Origin: Candidatus Zhuqueibacterota bacterium
Lineage (GTDB): Bacteria; Zhuqueibacterota; Zhuqueibacteria; Oceanimicrobiales; Oceanimicrobiaceae
NCBI GenBank assembly: GCA_029262005.1
Contig: JAJDAG010000089.1
Span: 52,683 to 116,682 of the forward strand
Reading direction: 5' to 3'
DNA: 64,000 nt
Every line of letters begins with the position of its first letter. The stretch's first letter is position 1. The notes under the pieces are model-generated. The model saw only the letters and a list, made by a program, of their open reading frames with translations, made no database searches and was not told the DNA's origin. The position numbers and the translations under genes were made by a program. Positions 9,355 to 17,608 of the stretch are shown here, in pieces.

Positions 9355-10640
9355 AATTGAACCGGAAGAATTTGTCTCAACAGTACCATGAATTTAAATC
9401 TGATGTAATTGTGATCGGAGGAGGCGTGATCGGGCTTTGTTCCGCCCTCTTTCTCGCCCGCAGTGGCCGCCGCGTAACGCTCATCGAAAGTGGAGAACTC
9501 GGCAAGGGTTGTTCTGAGATGAATGCTGGGTTGGTAGCAACCAGTCATGTTGTGCCGCTTGCAGCGCCCGGTGTCATTGGCCAGGGCCTCAGATGGTTGT
9601 TAGATGCTTCCAGCCCGTTTTATATCAAACCCCGTTTTAGTTTTGAGCTCATTGCCTGGCTTTTGCAGTTCCGCTCTGCCTGCAATCAACAAAAAGTAAA
9701 ACAGTCGATAGTTGTGCTGCATGAACTTTTGCAGGCAAGTTACGCGCTGTTTGAGCAGCTTTCCACCGATGCCATAACCGATTTTGATTTTTGCCAACGC
9801 GGTTTGCTGCTGCTCTACCTTACGGAAAAAAGCCTGCACCACGGCGTAGAAGAAGCGGAGACGGTGCGTGCAACCGGACTGCATGCGGAGTTACTCGACG
9901 CAAAAGGCATTGCGAACTTAGAGCCTTTTTGTCAAATAACAGCCGCCGGGGGGGTGCACTATCCACAAGATGGACATTTACATCCGGGCGAATTTGTTGA
10001 TGCAATTAAGAAAGCGCTGGTTAAGTTGCCTGTTACTATTCAAACACAGACGCAAGTTTCCGGCTTCGAAACACAGGCTGGTCGGATTGCAAAAGTGCTG
10101 ACCAGCGCAGGTGTTTTTTCTGCTGAGGAAGTCGTTTTGGCCGGTGGCTCCTGGTCGCCTGGCCTGGCAAAAATGCTACCTTTAAAGTTGTTGGTTCAGC
10201 CCGGAAAGGGGTACAGCGTTGCACTTGAAAAATCCCGAAAACAGCCTTCGGTGCCATCTATTCTTACTGAAGCTCGCGTTGCTGTTACACCACTGGCGAA
10301 CGAACTCCGCATAGCCGGCACGATGGCGTTAAGTGGCCTCAACCGCAGCATTAGCCAGCGCCGGGTTGCTGCTATGTTGCAAGCAGTGCCGCGCTACTAC
10401 CCTGAAATCAAGATTGAAAATATGCCTGCCAGAGAAGCATTTGTCGGCCTCCGGCCGTGTACGCCGGATGGCCTGCCGATAGTTGGCCGTTCGAGAAGTA
10501 TCTCCAACCTTGTTGTTGCTACGGGGCACGCCATGCTGGGCGTAACTCTGGCGCCCGTTACCGGGAAGTTGGTGACTGAGTTGATAAACAGTCAAACACC
10601 CTCTTTAGATGTTGCGCCTTTGTCGCCAGACAGATTTTAG
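9351..10640 (+). CDS. FAD-dependent D-hydroxyproline dehydrogenase (DAO/DadA family)
   Basis: 429 residues. A Rossmann dinucleotide-binding motif lies near residue 20 (VIVIGGGVIGLCSALFLARS), and the C-terminal DAO motif FVGLRPCTPDGLPIVGRS is near 363-380, followed by ATGHAMLGVTLAP. These are typical of the DadA/glycine oxidase-type D-amino acid dehydrogenases. In this operon it should oxidise cis-4-hydroxy-D-proline to 1-pyrroline-4-hydroxy-2-carboxylate. It overlaps the epimerase by 4 bp. Last gene of the tight operon; 87 bp separate it from the S66 peptidase gene. Confidence 0.88.
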   Translation: MKLNRKNLSQQYHEFKSDVIVIGGGVIGLCSALFLARSGRRVTLIESGELGKGCSEMNAGLVATSHVVPLAAPGVIGQGLRWLLDASSPFYIKPRFSFELIAWLLQFRSACNQQKVKQSIVVLHELLQASYALFEQLSTDAITDFDFCQRGLLLLYLTEKSLHHGVEEAETVRATGLHAELLDAKGIANLEPFCQITAAGGVHYPQDGHLHPGEFVDAIKKALVKLPVTIQTQTQVSGFETQAGRIAKVLTSAGVFSAEEVVLAGGSWSPGLAKMLPLKLLVQPGKGYSVALEKSRKQPSVPSILTEARVAVTPLANELRIAGTMALSGLNRSISQRRVAAMLQAVPRYYPEIKIENMPAREAFVGLRPCTPDGLPIVGRSRSISNLVVATGHAMLGVTLAPVTGKLVTELINSQTPSLDVAPLSPDRF

Positions 10641-10727
10641 GAATGTAAGGCCCTTAATAGCGTCTTTTTCTTTTTTTGCTCTCAAAATTTTATTAAAATA
10701 GAGTTTAATTTAATCAGGTTGGCCATT

Positions 10728-11762
10728 ATGCAAAGAAGAACATTTTTAACGAGCATTGCAGCCGCTATTTCTGCTTCCATGTTCAAACCTCGTTTTGCTG
10801 TTTCAGAAACGAAAGATAGAAAAATTATCAAGCCGGAAGCCCTTAAACAGGGCGACACAGTCGGCGTGATAACCCCGTGCTCACCGGTATTTGAGCCTGA
10901 CACCCTGGCTAAAATTAAACCGACATTTCAACACTTTGGACTGAAAGTAAAAATCGGCAAACATGTGGGCACAAGACCTTCCTCGTTTCAAGCTGACATT
11001 GCCGGACGTTTGGATGATTTGCACACCATGTTTGCCGACCCGGATATCAAAGCAATCGTGGCTTCAGGCGGCTATGGTGCCTCACAAATTCTGGATAAAA
11101 TTGAGTATGAGCTGATCAAACAGAATCCCAAAATATTCATTGGTTTCAGCGATGTCACCGCATTGCTTATCGCCATTCATAATCTGACCGGCCTGGTCAC
11201 ATTTCATGGCCCGACCTCATATTCGGCTTATTCCGAATACACTCAAGAGCATTTTAAGCAGGCTTTGTTTTTAAGTGGAGCAATTGGCCGATTAACCAAC
11301 CCGGACGCAAACAACACATTTCGCCCGGAGCATCGTATTCGTTGCGTGCGTCCCGGCCGGGCAAGCGCGCCACTGGTCGGAGGTAATTTATCTCTAATCG
11401 TCGCAACAATGGGGACTCCTTACGAAATCGATACGGATAATAAAATTCTCTTTCTCGAGGATGTGGCGGAAGACAATTACCGCATCGATCGCATGTTGAC
11501 TCAATTGCGGCTGGCCAATAAATTTAAGAAAGTAAAAGGGATAATCTGGGGTGAATGCAGACGATGTGGAGAAAATTACGACACCAGTGTTTACACCCAA
11601 GGTGAAGTGATTAATAACATTTTTCTACCGCTGGGGGTGCCCGTCATTTCCGGAATGACCATTGGCCATACTGCGGATAAACTGACGCTGCCGTTGGGAG
11701 TCCAGGCAACCCTGAATGCGGACGATGGCAGCTTAACTATCACTGAGTCGGCTTTGCTTTAG
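10728..11762 (+). CDS. S66-family serine carboxypeptidase (LdcA/MccF-like), exported
   Basis: 344 residues from ATG 10728; an in-frame TTG at 10719 is less likely. The N-terminus MQRRTFLTSIAAAISASMF has a twin-arginine-like start and a hydrophobic stretch, so export is probable. The S66 triad is visible: Ser141 in the elbow GFSDVTALL, a Glu near 244 in LFLEDVAEDNYRIDRML, and His314 in TIGHTADKLTLPLG. LdcA cuts the L,D-bond of murein tetrapeptides and MccF cuts microcin C-type conjugates. A peptide role next to hydroxyproline catabolism (for example collagen-like peptides) is only a guess. A bidirectional terminator follows. Confidence 0.82.
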   Translation: MQRRTFLTSIAAAISASMFKPRFAVSETKDRKIIKPEALKQGDTVGVITPCSPVFEPDTLAKIKPTFQHFGLKVKIGKHVGTRPSSFQADIAGRLDDLHTMFADPDIKAIVASGGYGASQILDKIEYELIKQNPKIFIGFSDVTALLIAIHNLTGLVTFHGPTSYSAYSEYTQEHFKQALFLSGAIGRLTNPDANNTFRPEHRIRCVRPGRASAPLVGGNLSLIVATMGTPYEIDTDNKILFLEDVAEDNYRIDRMLTQLRLANKFKKVKGIIWGECRRCGENYDTSVYTQGEVINNIFLPLGVPVISGMTIGHTADKLTLPLGVQATLNADDGSLTITESALL

Positions 11763-11914
11763 CCGTTAGTTGACTGAGGATTTTTTTTAGTTTTGTTTGT
11801 TCTATCTTTTTATGGGTGCAGAAACCTGGAGGGTTTCCAGGGTCGGATGTGACGCTGGTTTAGGTCTGGTGTGCGCAGCACTTTTCTCTTCAAGTAAACC
11901 GTTTGTTTAGGGAA

Positions 11915-11955
11915 AATTTAAAGGGCTTTGGCAGAGTGCCAAAGCCCTTTAAATT
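11915..11955. terminator. Bidirectional terminator between convergent S66 and TonB receptor genes
   Basis: Perfect 19-bp inverted repeat: 11915-11933 pairs with 11937-11955 around a GAG loop, with core AAAGGGCTTTGGCA. The A/T ends of the stem give a U-rich exit on both strands. It lies 23 bp from the TonB receptor stop and 150 bp from the S66 stop. Confidence 0.8.
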
Positions 11956-11978
11956 GAGGAACCGGTTTTTCAGAAAAA

Positions 11979-14321
11979 TTATCTGCTCAGAGAAATTCCA
12001 ACGGATACATTCCGGGGATCTCCAGGAGTATAGCTCTTGCCCCAACGACTCTTGCTCGCAGTGGTCGCAAACAATTCATCCGTAGTATTGAGCATATTTG
12101 TCCATAACTCAACCGCACCAAAACGATAACCCAGGCGGATGTTAAAGATATCGTAACCGCTATATGTTTGGGTGTTTGTCGGATCGAGGAAAAAGGAATC
12201 AACATGTTGCCACTCGAAGTTGATTCGCGCGCCTCTTAAAAACGGCGGACGAAAAGTGATGTCTGCATTGGCGATCCAGCTTGGAGCGCCATTCATTTCG
12301 TTTCCACTATAGTCCGCTCCACTCTCAATGTAATCGCGGAATTCATGCTTTGCGTTGGTGCCGTTGAAGCTGAATTCAATAGATTTTACCGGACTGTAGG
12401 TGATAGCGTATTCGATGCCACGATGCCTGGTTTCTCCGGCATTGGCGTTGGCTGAAGAACCGTCATCCAGGCGCACGCCGATGATTTCATCGATACCATC
12501 CATTTGATAGACGCTGGCCTCCAAATAGAGCTTACCCTGAAGCAGTGCAAACCAGGCGCCTGCCTCAATATTGTTGAAATGAGCCGGTTTCAATGTTGGA
12601 ACTTTTACCCCGCGGTAAAGCTCGCCAACTTCCGGCGGTTGGAAACCCTGGCTGAAGTTGGCATAAAGTCCCTTGCCAACTTTCAGGTCATAGGTGATAC
12701 CAATTTTGGGGCTCACTCTGTCGAAACTGGTTTTCTCGTCTGGAGCGCCGGAAAAAGCTTCCAGTGGCAAATGATTATCGTAATCATAGCCAATGTGATC
12801 AAACCGCAAACCAGCAACAAGTTTAAGACGTTCAGATGGCTTGATTTCGAATTGTGAATAAGCCGCCACGTTAAATAGATCTACATCATATCTAGTAAGC
12901 ACTGAGTCATGTGACGCAAAGCCCGTGTATGTTCCTGAGGTTGGATCCCTGTCAATTGAAATGAAATTCGCAACATAGGTTGCTGGAGTATAATCCACAG
13001 TTACCCCGGAAAGTAGACTGGCGCTTTTCAAGCTAAAATGTTGACGGTGCTGTAAGTTCACGCCGTAACTTTGAAAGCTATTGTCATTTTCCTCACCGGT
13101 AGCTTCTGTTGGGTTGCTAAAGTTGCGCTTTACGCGATAACTTGGGTTTTGCAGAGTCGTGTTATCTCGAAAAAACAAGGTAAAGTCTGTCTGCTGCCTG
13201 TCACTCCAGATTTGCGACAAAGTTGTCCGCACTCGGGTTGCATGAACTTTGCGATAGGTAAAAGTCTGCTGGCTCGAATAATCCTGTCCGAAGAAAGCGG
13301 TGCTGTCAAGACTACCCGTCATGTCCGTATCCAGGTGATTTGTTGAAAGCGTACTGATAAGCTTCGTGCGACTGTTGATGGCGTAATCTGCCCGTGCAGT
13401 AATCGAGACTTTGTCAAAGTCGCTATGCTGACGCCAGCCGTCACGCTGCCTGGCCACATAACCTCCAACATAAAGCCCTAAGTTCCCGACGGTTGTGCTG
13501 CCGGTAAAATCAGAACGGCGATAGCCATTATCATTCCCACGTACAGAGATTTTACCCGTTTTCCTCTGGGTTGGATCGGGTGTAAAAAAATTCATAGCAC
13601 CACCAATGGCATTGCTGCCATAAATTGAACTGGACGGGCCTTTGATGACTTCAAAACGGTTGATGCCGGACATATTCAGTTCATACAGGGCATTGTGATT
13701 AAATACCCCTGTCGGACGGATGGGGATCCCGTCTTCAAGATAAAGAAAGAATGCTTTGTAGGTAATCGGTTGCCGGACGGCTACCGTATTCTGTTCATTA
13801 CCAATATCAACCATATATACACCAGCTACTTTGTTGACTGCCTCATATAATCGAGTTGCTTTCAACTCGCTCATCATTGCCTCTGTCACGGTAGCGATGG
13901 CAATTGGAGCCTCGGTTCTCGGTTGAATCATTCTTCCGGCAGATATAACCACAGGTTGCAAGTCAACTGAAGAAGGTTTCAGTTTCACTTCAAGAGGTTC
14001 ACTATTTGCAGTGAACTCAACTGCTTGTACATGATAACCAATATATGAAAACACCACAGATGCTACTTCCAAACTGGCTTCCATGACGAACTCACCTTCA
14101 CTGTTGCTGGTTGTCCCCAAAGTCGTATTCGGCACAAATACATTGGCGCCGGCCAGAGGAGCATTCGTTTCGGCATCATAAACTTTACCGGTTATTAAAA
14201 TGGTTGTATTCGTACCGCCTCCTTCGGCAGCATAACCCAAATCAACCAATCTATTATTAGATAAAAATACAAAAATCAATGTAATTTGAAAAAGCAGATG
14301 GCAAAATGATCGCTTTTGCAT
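11979..14321 (-). CDS. TonB-dependent outer membrane receptor, possibly metal-related
   Basis: 780 residues: signal peptide (to about 30), a CarboxypepD_reg-like beta-sandwich (about 43-125, containing GKVYDAETNAPLAGANVFV), a plug (about 130-260, with FEVIKGPSSSIYGSNAIGGAMN) and a C-terminal barrel. GGAGG precedes the ATG at 14321. These receptors import ligands across the outer membrane using the TonB-ExbBD motor. It is the last gene of a three-gene minus-strand set with a BNR lipoprotein (77 bp upstream) and a Cys-rich protein. That company suggests a metal such as copper rather than a glycan, since no SusD-like partner is present. The ligand is inference. Confidence 0.9.
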   Translation of the reverse strand: MQKRSFCHLLFQITLIFVFLSNNRLVDLGYAAEGGGTNTTILITGKVYDAETNAPLAGANVFVPNTTLGTTSNSEGEFVMEASLEVASVVFSYIGYHVQAVEFTANSEPLEVKLKPSSVDLQPVVISAGRMIQPRTEAPIAIATVTEAMMSELKATRLYEAVNKVAGVYMVDIGNEQNTVAVRQPITYKAFFLYLEDGIPIRPTGVFNHNALYELNMSGINRFEVIKGPSSSIYGSNAIGGAMNFFTPDPTQRKTGKISVRGNDNGYRRSDFTGSTTVGNLGLYVGGYVARQRDGWRQHSDFDKVSITARADYAINSRTKLISTLSTNHLDTDMTGSLDSTAFFGQDYSSQQTFTYRKVHATRVRTTLSQIWSDRQQTDFTLFFRDNTTLQNPSYRVKRNFSNPTEATGEENDNSFQSYGVNLQHRQHFSLKSASLLSGVTVDYTPATYVANFISIDRDPTSGTYTGFASHDSVLTRYDVDLFNVAAYSQFEIKPSERLKLVAGLRFDHIGYDYDNHLPLEAFSGAPDEKTSFDRVSPKIGITYDLKVGKGLYANFSQGFQPPEVGELYRGVKVPTLKPAHFNNIEAGAWFALLQGKLYLEASVYQMDGIDEIIGVRLDDGSSANANAGETRHRGIEYAITYSPVKSIEFSFNGTNAKHEFRDYIESGADYSGNEMNGAPSWIANADITFRPPFLRGARINFEWQHVDSFFLDPTNTQTYSGYDIFNIRLGYRFGAVELWTNMLNTTDELFATTASKSRWGKSYTPGDPRNVSVGISLSR

Positions 14322-14398
14322 TGTTAGCCTCCGTGTTAAATATTTTATTTTGTGTTAAAGATAAAGCACCCACTCAAGAACAATTAAGGAAAGTGTAC

Positions 14399-15616
14399 CT
14401 AAAACTCTTCAATGGATGCCTGAATTGACTTGCCTTCAAGCCATGCCACAGCAACAAAGTTCTTATTCATGGCCATTGCAGGGTAGTTGCCACTCCCCAT
14501 GCTTTTTTTCTGTAGCCGCTCAGACCCGGAAAAATTTGGTCCAAGTAAGTAAACCTCTGAACCGTCATAGCTCCCTACCTCACAGGCAATATAGGCTGAA
14601 GTTAAATCTTTGGCTGATATTGACGCCCGCAAAGGAGATCCTTCAAAATTTGTATTCAAGTGCAATGGCGTCTGAAATGTCGCACCCTTGTCAGATGAAA
14701 CAGAGTAGTAAACGCCATAAGTATCTTCACGGCCGTTGTACCAAACAACATGGACATTGTCCTCGGAATCGATGGAAATATCCGGCCCGTTGTGCGGACA
14801 CCCTTGAATCAGCCAATCGTCGTTATGAATCAAGACTGGTTCCGTAAATGTCTTGCCGTTATCGTCTGACCGGGCGATTGTAATATCTCTGATGTTTTCC
14901 GGGGTGGCATCGCGATAGATAACATAAAGTCTTCCTTCTGAATCGGTCGCCATTGCCGTCTTACAGCAAGTGCACACTTTATTGTCCACAACAACACTCG
15001 CTTCGAATGTTTGTCCGCCATCGGTAGAACGGGCAACCCGGACCTGGGGGCTGTTATTTTGATTGCGCCCATCAAGCCATGATACATAAACAATGCCGGT
15101 GCCACCAACAATCATATCATGGAACCCATGCCCGGTTGGTGTTTGTTCGTAATCATCATTGACGAAAATCGCCGAAGCAAAACTCTTTCCGCTGTCCGTA
15201 GACCTGGAAAAACGAATGTTGCTGCCTGGAAAACGTCTACCCTCTATCGGAATGTTATAGTGCCAGAGAACGTAAACATTGCCCTCCGGACCAACCGCGA
15301 TTTTTGCCGGTGCCTCAGACTGCGCAGTAGCATTGCCTGCCACATCGTTTATCTGAACCGGCTCGGAAAAGTGGCTGTCTCCGCGACTTTTGCCTGAAAC
15401 AAAAACTGTTTTCGATTCATTAGAATTTCCAACCCAGGCAAGGTAAACCTGTTCGGAGTTGTCGTCGATGGCCACGGTCGGGTTCGTTGCATCTGAGGCG
15501 ACGGTAAAGACGGTGGCGTTACTCTGTTTTACCTGCTTGTCGCACGAAGAAAAACAGAAAGCCAATATTAAAAAAGCAGCAGCCACGCTCCCTGGCTTTA
15601 ATATGCTAGAGTGCAT
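14399..15616 (-). CDS. BNR/sialidase-type beta-propeller lipoprotein with Cys clusters
   Basis: 405 residues from ATG 15616, chosen over TTG 15628 because GGAGAC lies 6 bp upstream of 15616. Signal peptide with lipobox FCFSSC, so it is likely a membrane-anchored lipoprotein. Repeated Ser/Asp-box motifs are visible (STDSGKSF, STDGGQTF, SDDNGKTF, SSDKGATF), giving a six-bladed propeller as in sialidases. The sialidase Arg triad is not evident. Two unusual sites stand out: VCTCCKTAMA and a later GCPHNGP. Such Cys/His sites suggest metal binding rather than glycosidase action. It lies between the Cys-rich gene and the TonB receptor gene on the same strand. An annotation as exo-sialidase would be misleading. 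Confidence 0.75.
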   Translation of the reverse strand: MHSSILKPGSVAAAFLILAFCFSSCDKQVKQSNATVFTVASDATNPTVAIDDNSEQVYLAWVGNSNESKTVFVSGKSRGDSHFSEPVQINDVAGNATAQSEAPAKIAVGPEGNVYVLWHYNIPIEGRRFPGSNIRFSRSTDSGKSFASAIFVNDDYEQTPTGHGFHDMIVGGTGIVYVSWLDGRNQNNSPQVRVARSTDGGQTFEASVVVDNKVCTCCKTAMATDSEGRLYVIYRDATPENIRDITIARSDDNGKTFTEPVLIHNDDWLIQGCPHNGPDISIDSEDNVHVVWYNGREDTYGVYYSVSSDKGATFQTPLHLNTNFEGSPLRASISAKDLTSAYIACEVGSYDGSEVYLLGPNFSGSERLQKKSMGSGNYPAMAMNKNFVAVAWLEGKSIQASIEEF

Positions 15617-15706
15617 TATTGTCTCCAAAAAATCTGAGTCTATTAAATTCTTTAATTAGTTGAACAAATTGTTTGTGTCGTGAGAATTGACCACAAGAAT
15701 GCGCAT

Positions 15707-16129
15707 TTAAGGCGGGTGAAAAACCAGGGGAATGAAAGAACTGGTGATGAAAAGAGTGGATTTCGGCTGACGGCCAACTGGCCGATAATCTTTAATTCGG
15801 GGTTCTTTTAAAGCGAATTCTGAGAAATGGTAGTAAATTAACTTTGATAGAACTTTATTAAAACTGTTTCTTGAAAATACACCGCAGTTTAAATAAGACG
15901 GAACTTTGGAAGTCTGAAATTTTTCACCTGAGGTTGATGCTTGTGGTGTTGCACCACAATGGCAGCCACCTCCCAATTCAAAGCCTGGACAGTCGTGACA
16001 GAGACAAGCCCGTATAGCACGTCTTGCGGTGTCATTTTCTCCGGCATGCGTGCCCAGCATGAATATTAAATCAAAATTTACCTGGAACATTAATACCAGG
16101 GCTAATAAAAGTGAGATCGAGTAAGTCAT
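15707..16129 (-). CDS. Small Cys-rich protein, putative metal-binding
   Basis: 140 residues. The N-terminal hydrophobic segment (MTYSISLLLALVLMFQVNF) could be a signal or anchor. It is followed by HAGENDTARRAIRACLCHDC and then GGGCHCG, a dense CxCxxC...CxC cluster with His, characteristic of metal-binding peptides. The last 80 residues have no recognised features. No strong ribosome site is seen. It is the first gene of the set that includes the BNR lipoprotein and the TonB receptor, and a triple palindrome lies about 140-195 bp upstream. I do not know the family; metal binding is inferred from the cysteines. Confidence 0.5.
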   Translation of the reverse strand: MTYSISLLLALVLMFQVNFDLIFMLGTHAGENDTARRAIRACLCHDCPGFELGGGCHCGATPQASTSGEKFQTSKVPSYLNCGVFSRNSFNKVLSKLIYYHFSEFALKEPRIKDYRPVGRQPKSTLFITSSFIPLVFHPP

Positions 16130-16271
16130 CTTTTGTGGCCATTACCCGGAGATAAACTTAAGGCGAGACTATTTGAGACTGTCCTTGAGAATCCCCCCGA
16201 GGAAATTTTGAAAATAAAGAGATTGGGCAGCAATACATCTTGTGCCAAGCCCTATAACCTGCATAGTATCT

Positions 16272-16323
16272 ATACAATTTGTATAATATCTATACAGATT
16301 GTGTATTGCCATACAATATGTAT
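16272..16323 (-). promoter_or_regulatory. Three tandem TACA-N3-TGTA-like palindromes (putative operator)
   Basis: ATACAATTTGTAT at 16272-16284 is a perfect 13-bp palindrome with a central T. A related ATACAGATTGTGTAT lies at 16292-16306 and ATACAATATGTAT at 16311-16323. The starts are about 20 bp apart, two helical turns, so they face one side of the DNA. The direct repeat TATCTATACA (16267-16276, 16287-16296) strengthens the pattern. TACA/TGTA half-sites are typical of BlaI/MecI/CopY-type winged-helix repressors, although the known sites have N2 spacing. It lies upstream of the Cys-rich/lipoprotein/TonB genes, the likely target. Confidence 0.5.
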
Positions 16324-16584
16324 GCCACACTTTACGACAGCCGTGGAACTGTAGGTTGGAATGAGGTAAATCGCTAAAAAATAATGTATCAAAATTTATT
16401 TTTTGAAATTTAATAGTAAAATATGGCGAAGATGCAACAGTAAAGTGCGACGCTGAGTGTCGTGAAACGACAATTTGAGTCGCGGCTGGTGTCGTAACTC
16501 GATTTGGTGGACCGGACCTAAAAACTATCCGGAAAAGTGTAAACAATTCAGCAAGCTCCCGGCAGAATTCAATTCAAAGAAGCG

Positions 16585-16725
16585 TTAGCACATACTAGCC
16601 TTTCCTGGATTTATCCCTTTCCGGTATTCTTCAATAAAATGGGCTACATCTACCCGCCTTGGCCAAAATGTCCCAAATGAGGAAAGGTTTGTCTCATCAG
16701 CGTTAGCGCTCAGTGTTGGTTTTTT
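16585..16725 (-). pseudogene. Possible gene remnant, unidentified
   Basis: The minus strand reads 46 codons between two stops without a start codon, ending HFIEEYRKGINPGKASMC. The composition looks protein-like but no family is recognised. The rest of the gap 16130-16799 holds the palindromes at 16272-16323 and nothing else I can name. Very tentative. Confidence 0.2.
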
Positions 16726-16799
16726 CTAACTTGCCTTCGAAGTAACGAGCAGGCTCGAATGAACGAAGGTACTTGCTGCAATGACCCTGGAGATTTAGC

Positions 16800-16889
16800 A
16801 TGTCAAATGAGATGAGGAACGCGCGGTGGCTGCGCTGGTACCTGATGGCTTTAATGATAACGCTCACATTGCTGTATTGGCTGCGCTGA
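16800..16889 (+). CDS. Possible 29-aa membrane micropeptide
   Basis: ATG 16800 is preceded by GGAG (about 16789-16792) and opens a 29-residue frame. It has a basic start (MSNEMRNARWLRW) and a hydrophobic helix (YLMALMITLTLLYWLR). It ends 53 bp before the secreted-protein gene at 16943, so it could be a leader peptide, a small membrane protein or chance. Confidence 0.25.
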   Translation: MSNEMRNARWLRWYLMALMITLTLLYWLR

Positions 16890-16942
16890 TTTCTTGATTG
16901 AATATTAGCAAAGAACGCTCCACTAACCTGGAAAAGGAGACT

Positions 16943-17563
16943 ATGATGAAACGAGCACTTTTACTTTTCATTGCTGCATTCCTGCTATTTGCTGACGTCA
17001 ACGCCCAGTCGCCAGATACTCTGGTCATCGAGTTTACGGCCCCGGTAAAAAACCGGTTTAGTGTCGCCGGCCTGCTTGCACTTCGAAGCCAGGGGCAGAC
17101 TGACTTTGACGAAGATGGGGTGCCGGAACTTGTACTTTTTGAAACAGATGACGATGGCAATCAAACTAAAATTGTGGCCATGGATGGCCGGACTCGTTCC
17201 ATGAAGTGGGAAGCGGACCTAACTAATTTATCCACGGGTCAGAGTAGTTTAAATAAATTGTCACAGGGATTCCGCTACACTCATCGGGACAGTCTGATTT
17301 GGCGTGGATTTCGTAAAATCAGAAAAATACGTGGACTAAACAAGTCAACGAGCGCAAATAGTGAAAGGCTCGCTGTCATATCTGGCCAGAGAGGTGGGGT
17401 TTTGGCTTTAGATCCTGCAACCAATGAGGCGCTTCTCAGTTTAGGTGATGATTTTAGGTTACTGGGTATTTTAGATATCGATGGGGATCAAAAAGATGAG
17501 CTCATTATCGGAAACAAAAAGACACGCAGGATCTTCATTGTCGGCGACGGGACAACAGAGTGA
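16943..17563 (+). CDS. Secreted VCBS/FG-GAP-like protein without sorting domain (paralogue A)
   Basis: 206 residues from ATG 16943, next to AAAAGGAG. Signal peptide (KRALLLFIAAFLLFADVNAQ). Asp-rich loops resemble FG-GAP/VCBS calcium-binding turns: DFDEDGVPELVLFETDDDGN and DIDGDQKDELIIGNKK. It is clearly a tandem paralogue of the next gene (shared HRDSxIWRGFRKIRK, NSERLAV, DGR at equivalent places) but stops at VGDGTTE, exactly where the paralogue's linker to its T9SS sorting domain begins. So it should reach the periplasm but not be T9SS-exported. Function unknown. Confidence 0.75.
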   Translation: MMKRALLLFIAAFLLFADVNAQSPDTLVIEFTAPVKNRFSVAGLLALRSQGQTDFDEDGVPELVLFETDDDGNQTKIVAMDGRTRSMKWEADLTNLSTGQSSLNKLSQGFRYTHRDSLIWRGFRKIRKIRGLNKSTSANSERLAVISGQRGGVLALDPATNEALLSLGDDFRLLGILDIDGDQKDELIIGNKKTRRIFIVGDGTTE

Positions 17564-17608
17564 GGTTCGACCACCGAATCTATAAATTTTGAAGAAGGAG
17601 TGATAAAA

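Noticed and set aside
14399..15616. Exo-alpha-sialidase function for the BNR lipoprotein
   Set aside because: Asp-box repeats give only the fold; the Arg triad is not evident, and Cys/His clusters plus the TonB partner point elsewhere.
16169..16546. 125-residue minus-strand frame over the palindrome region
   Set aside because: No protein-like pattern, no ribosome site, and it covers the operator-like palindromes.
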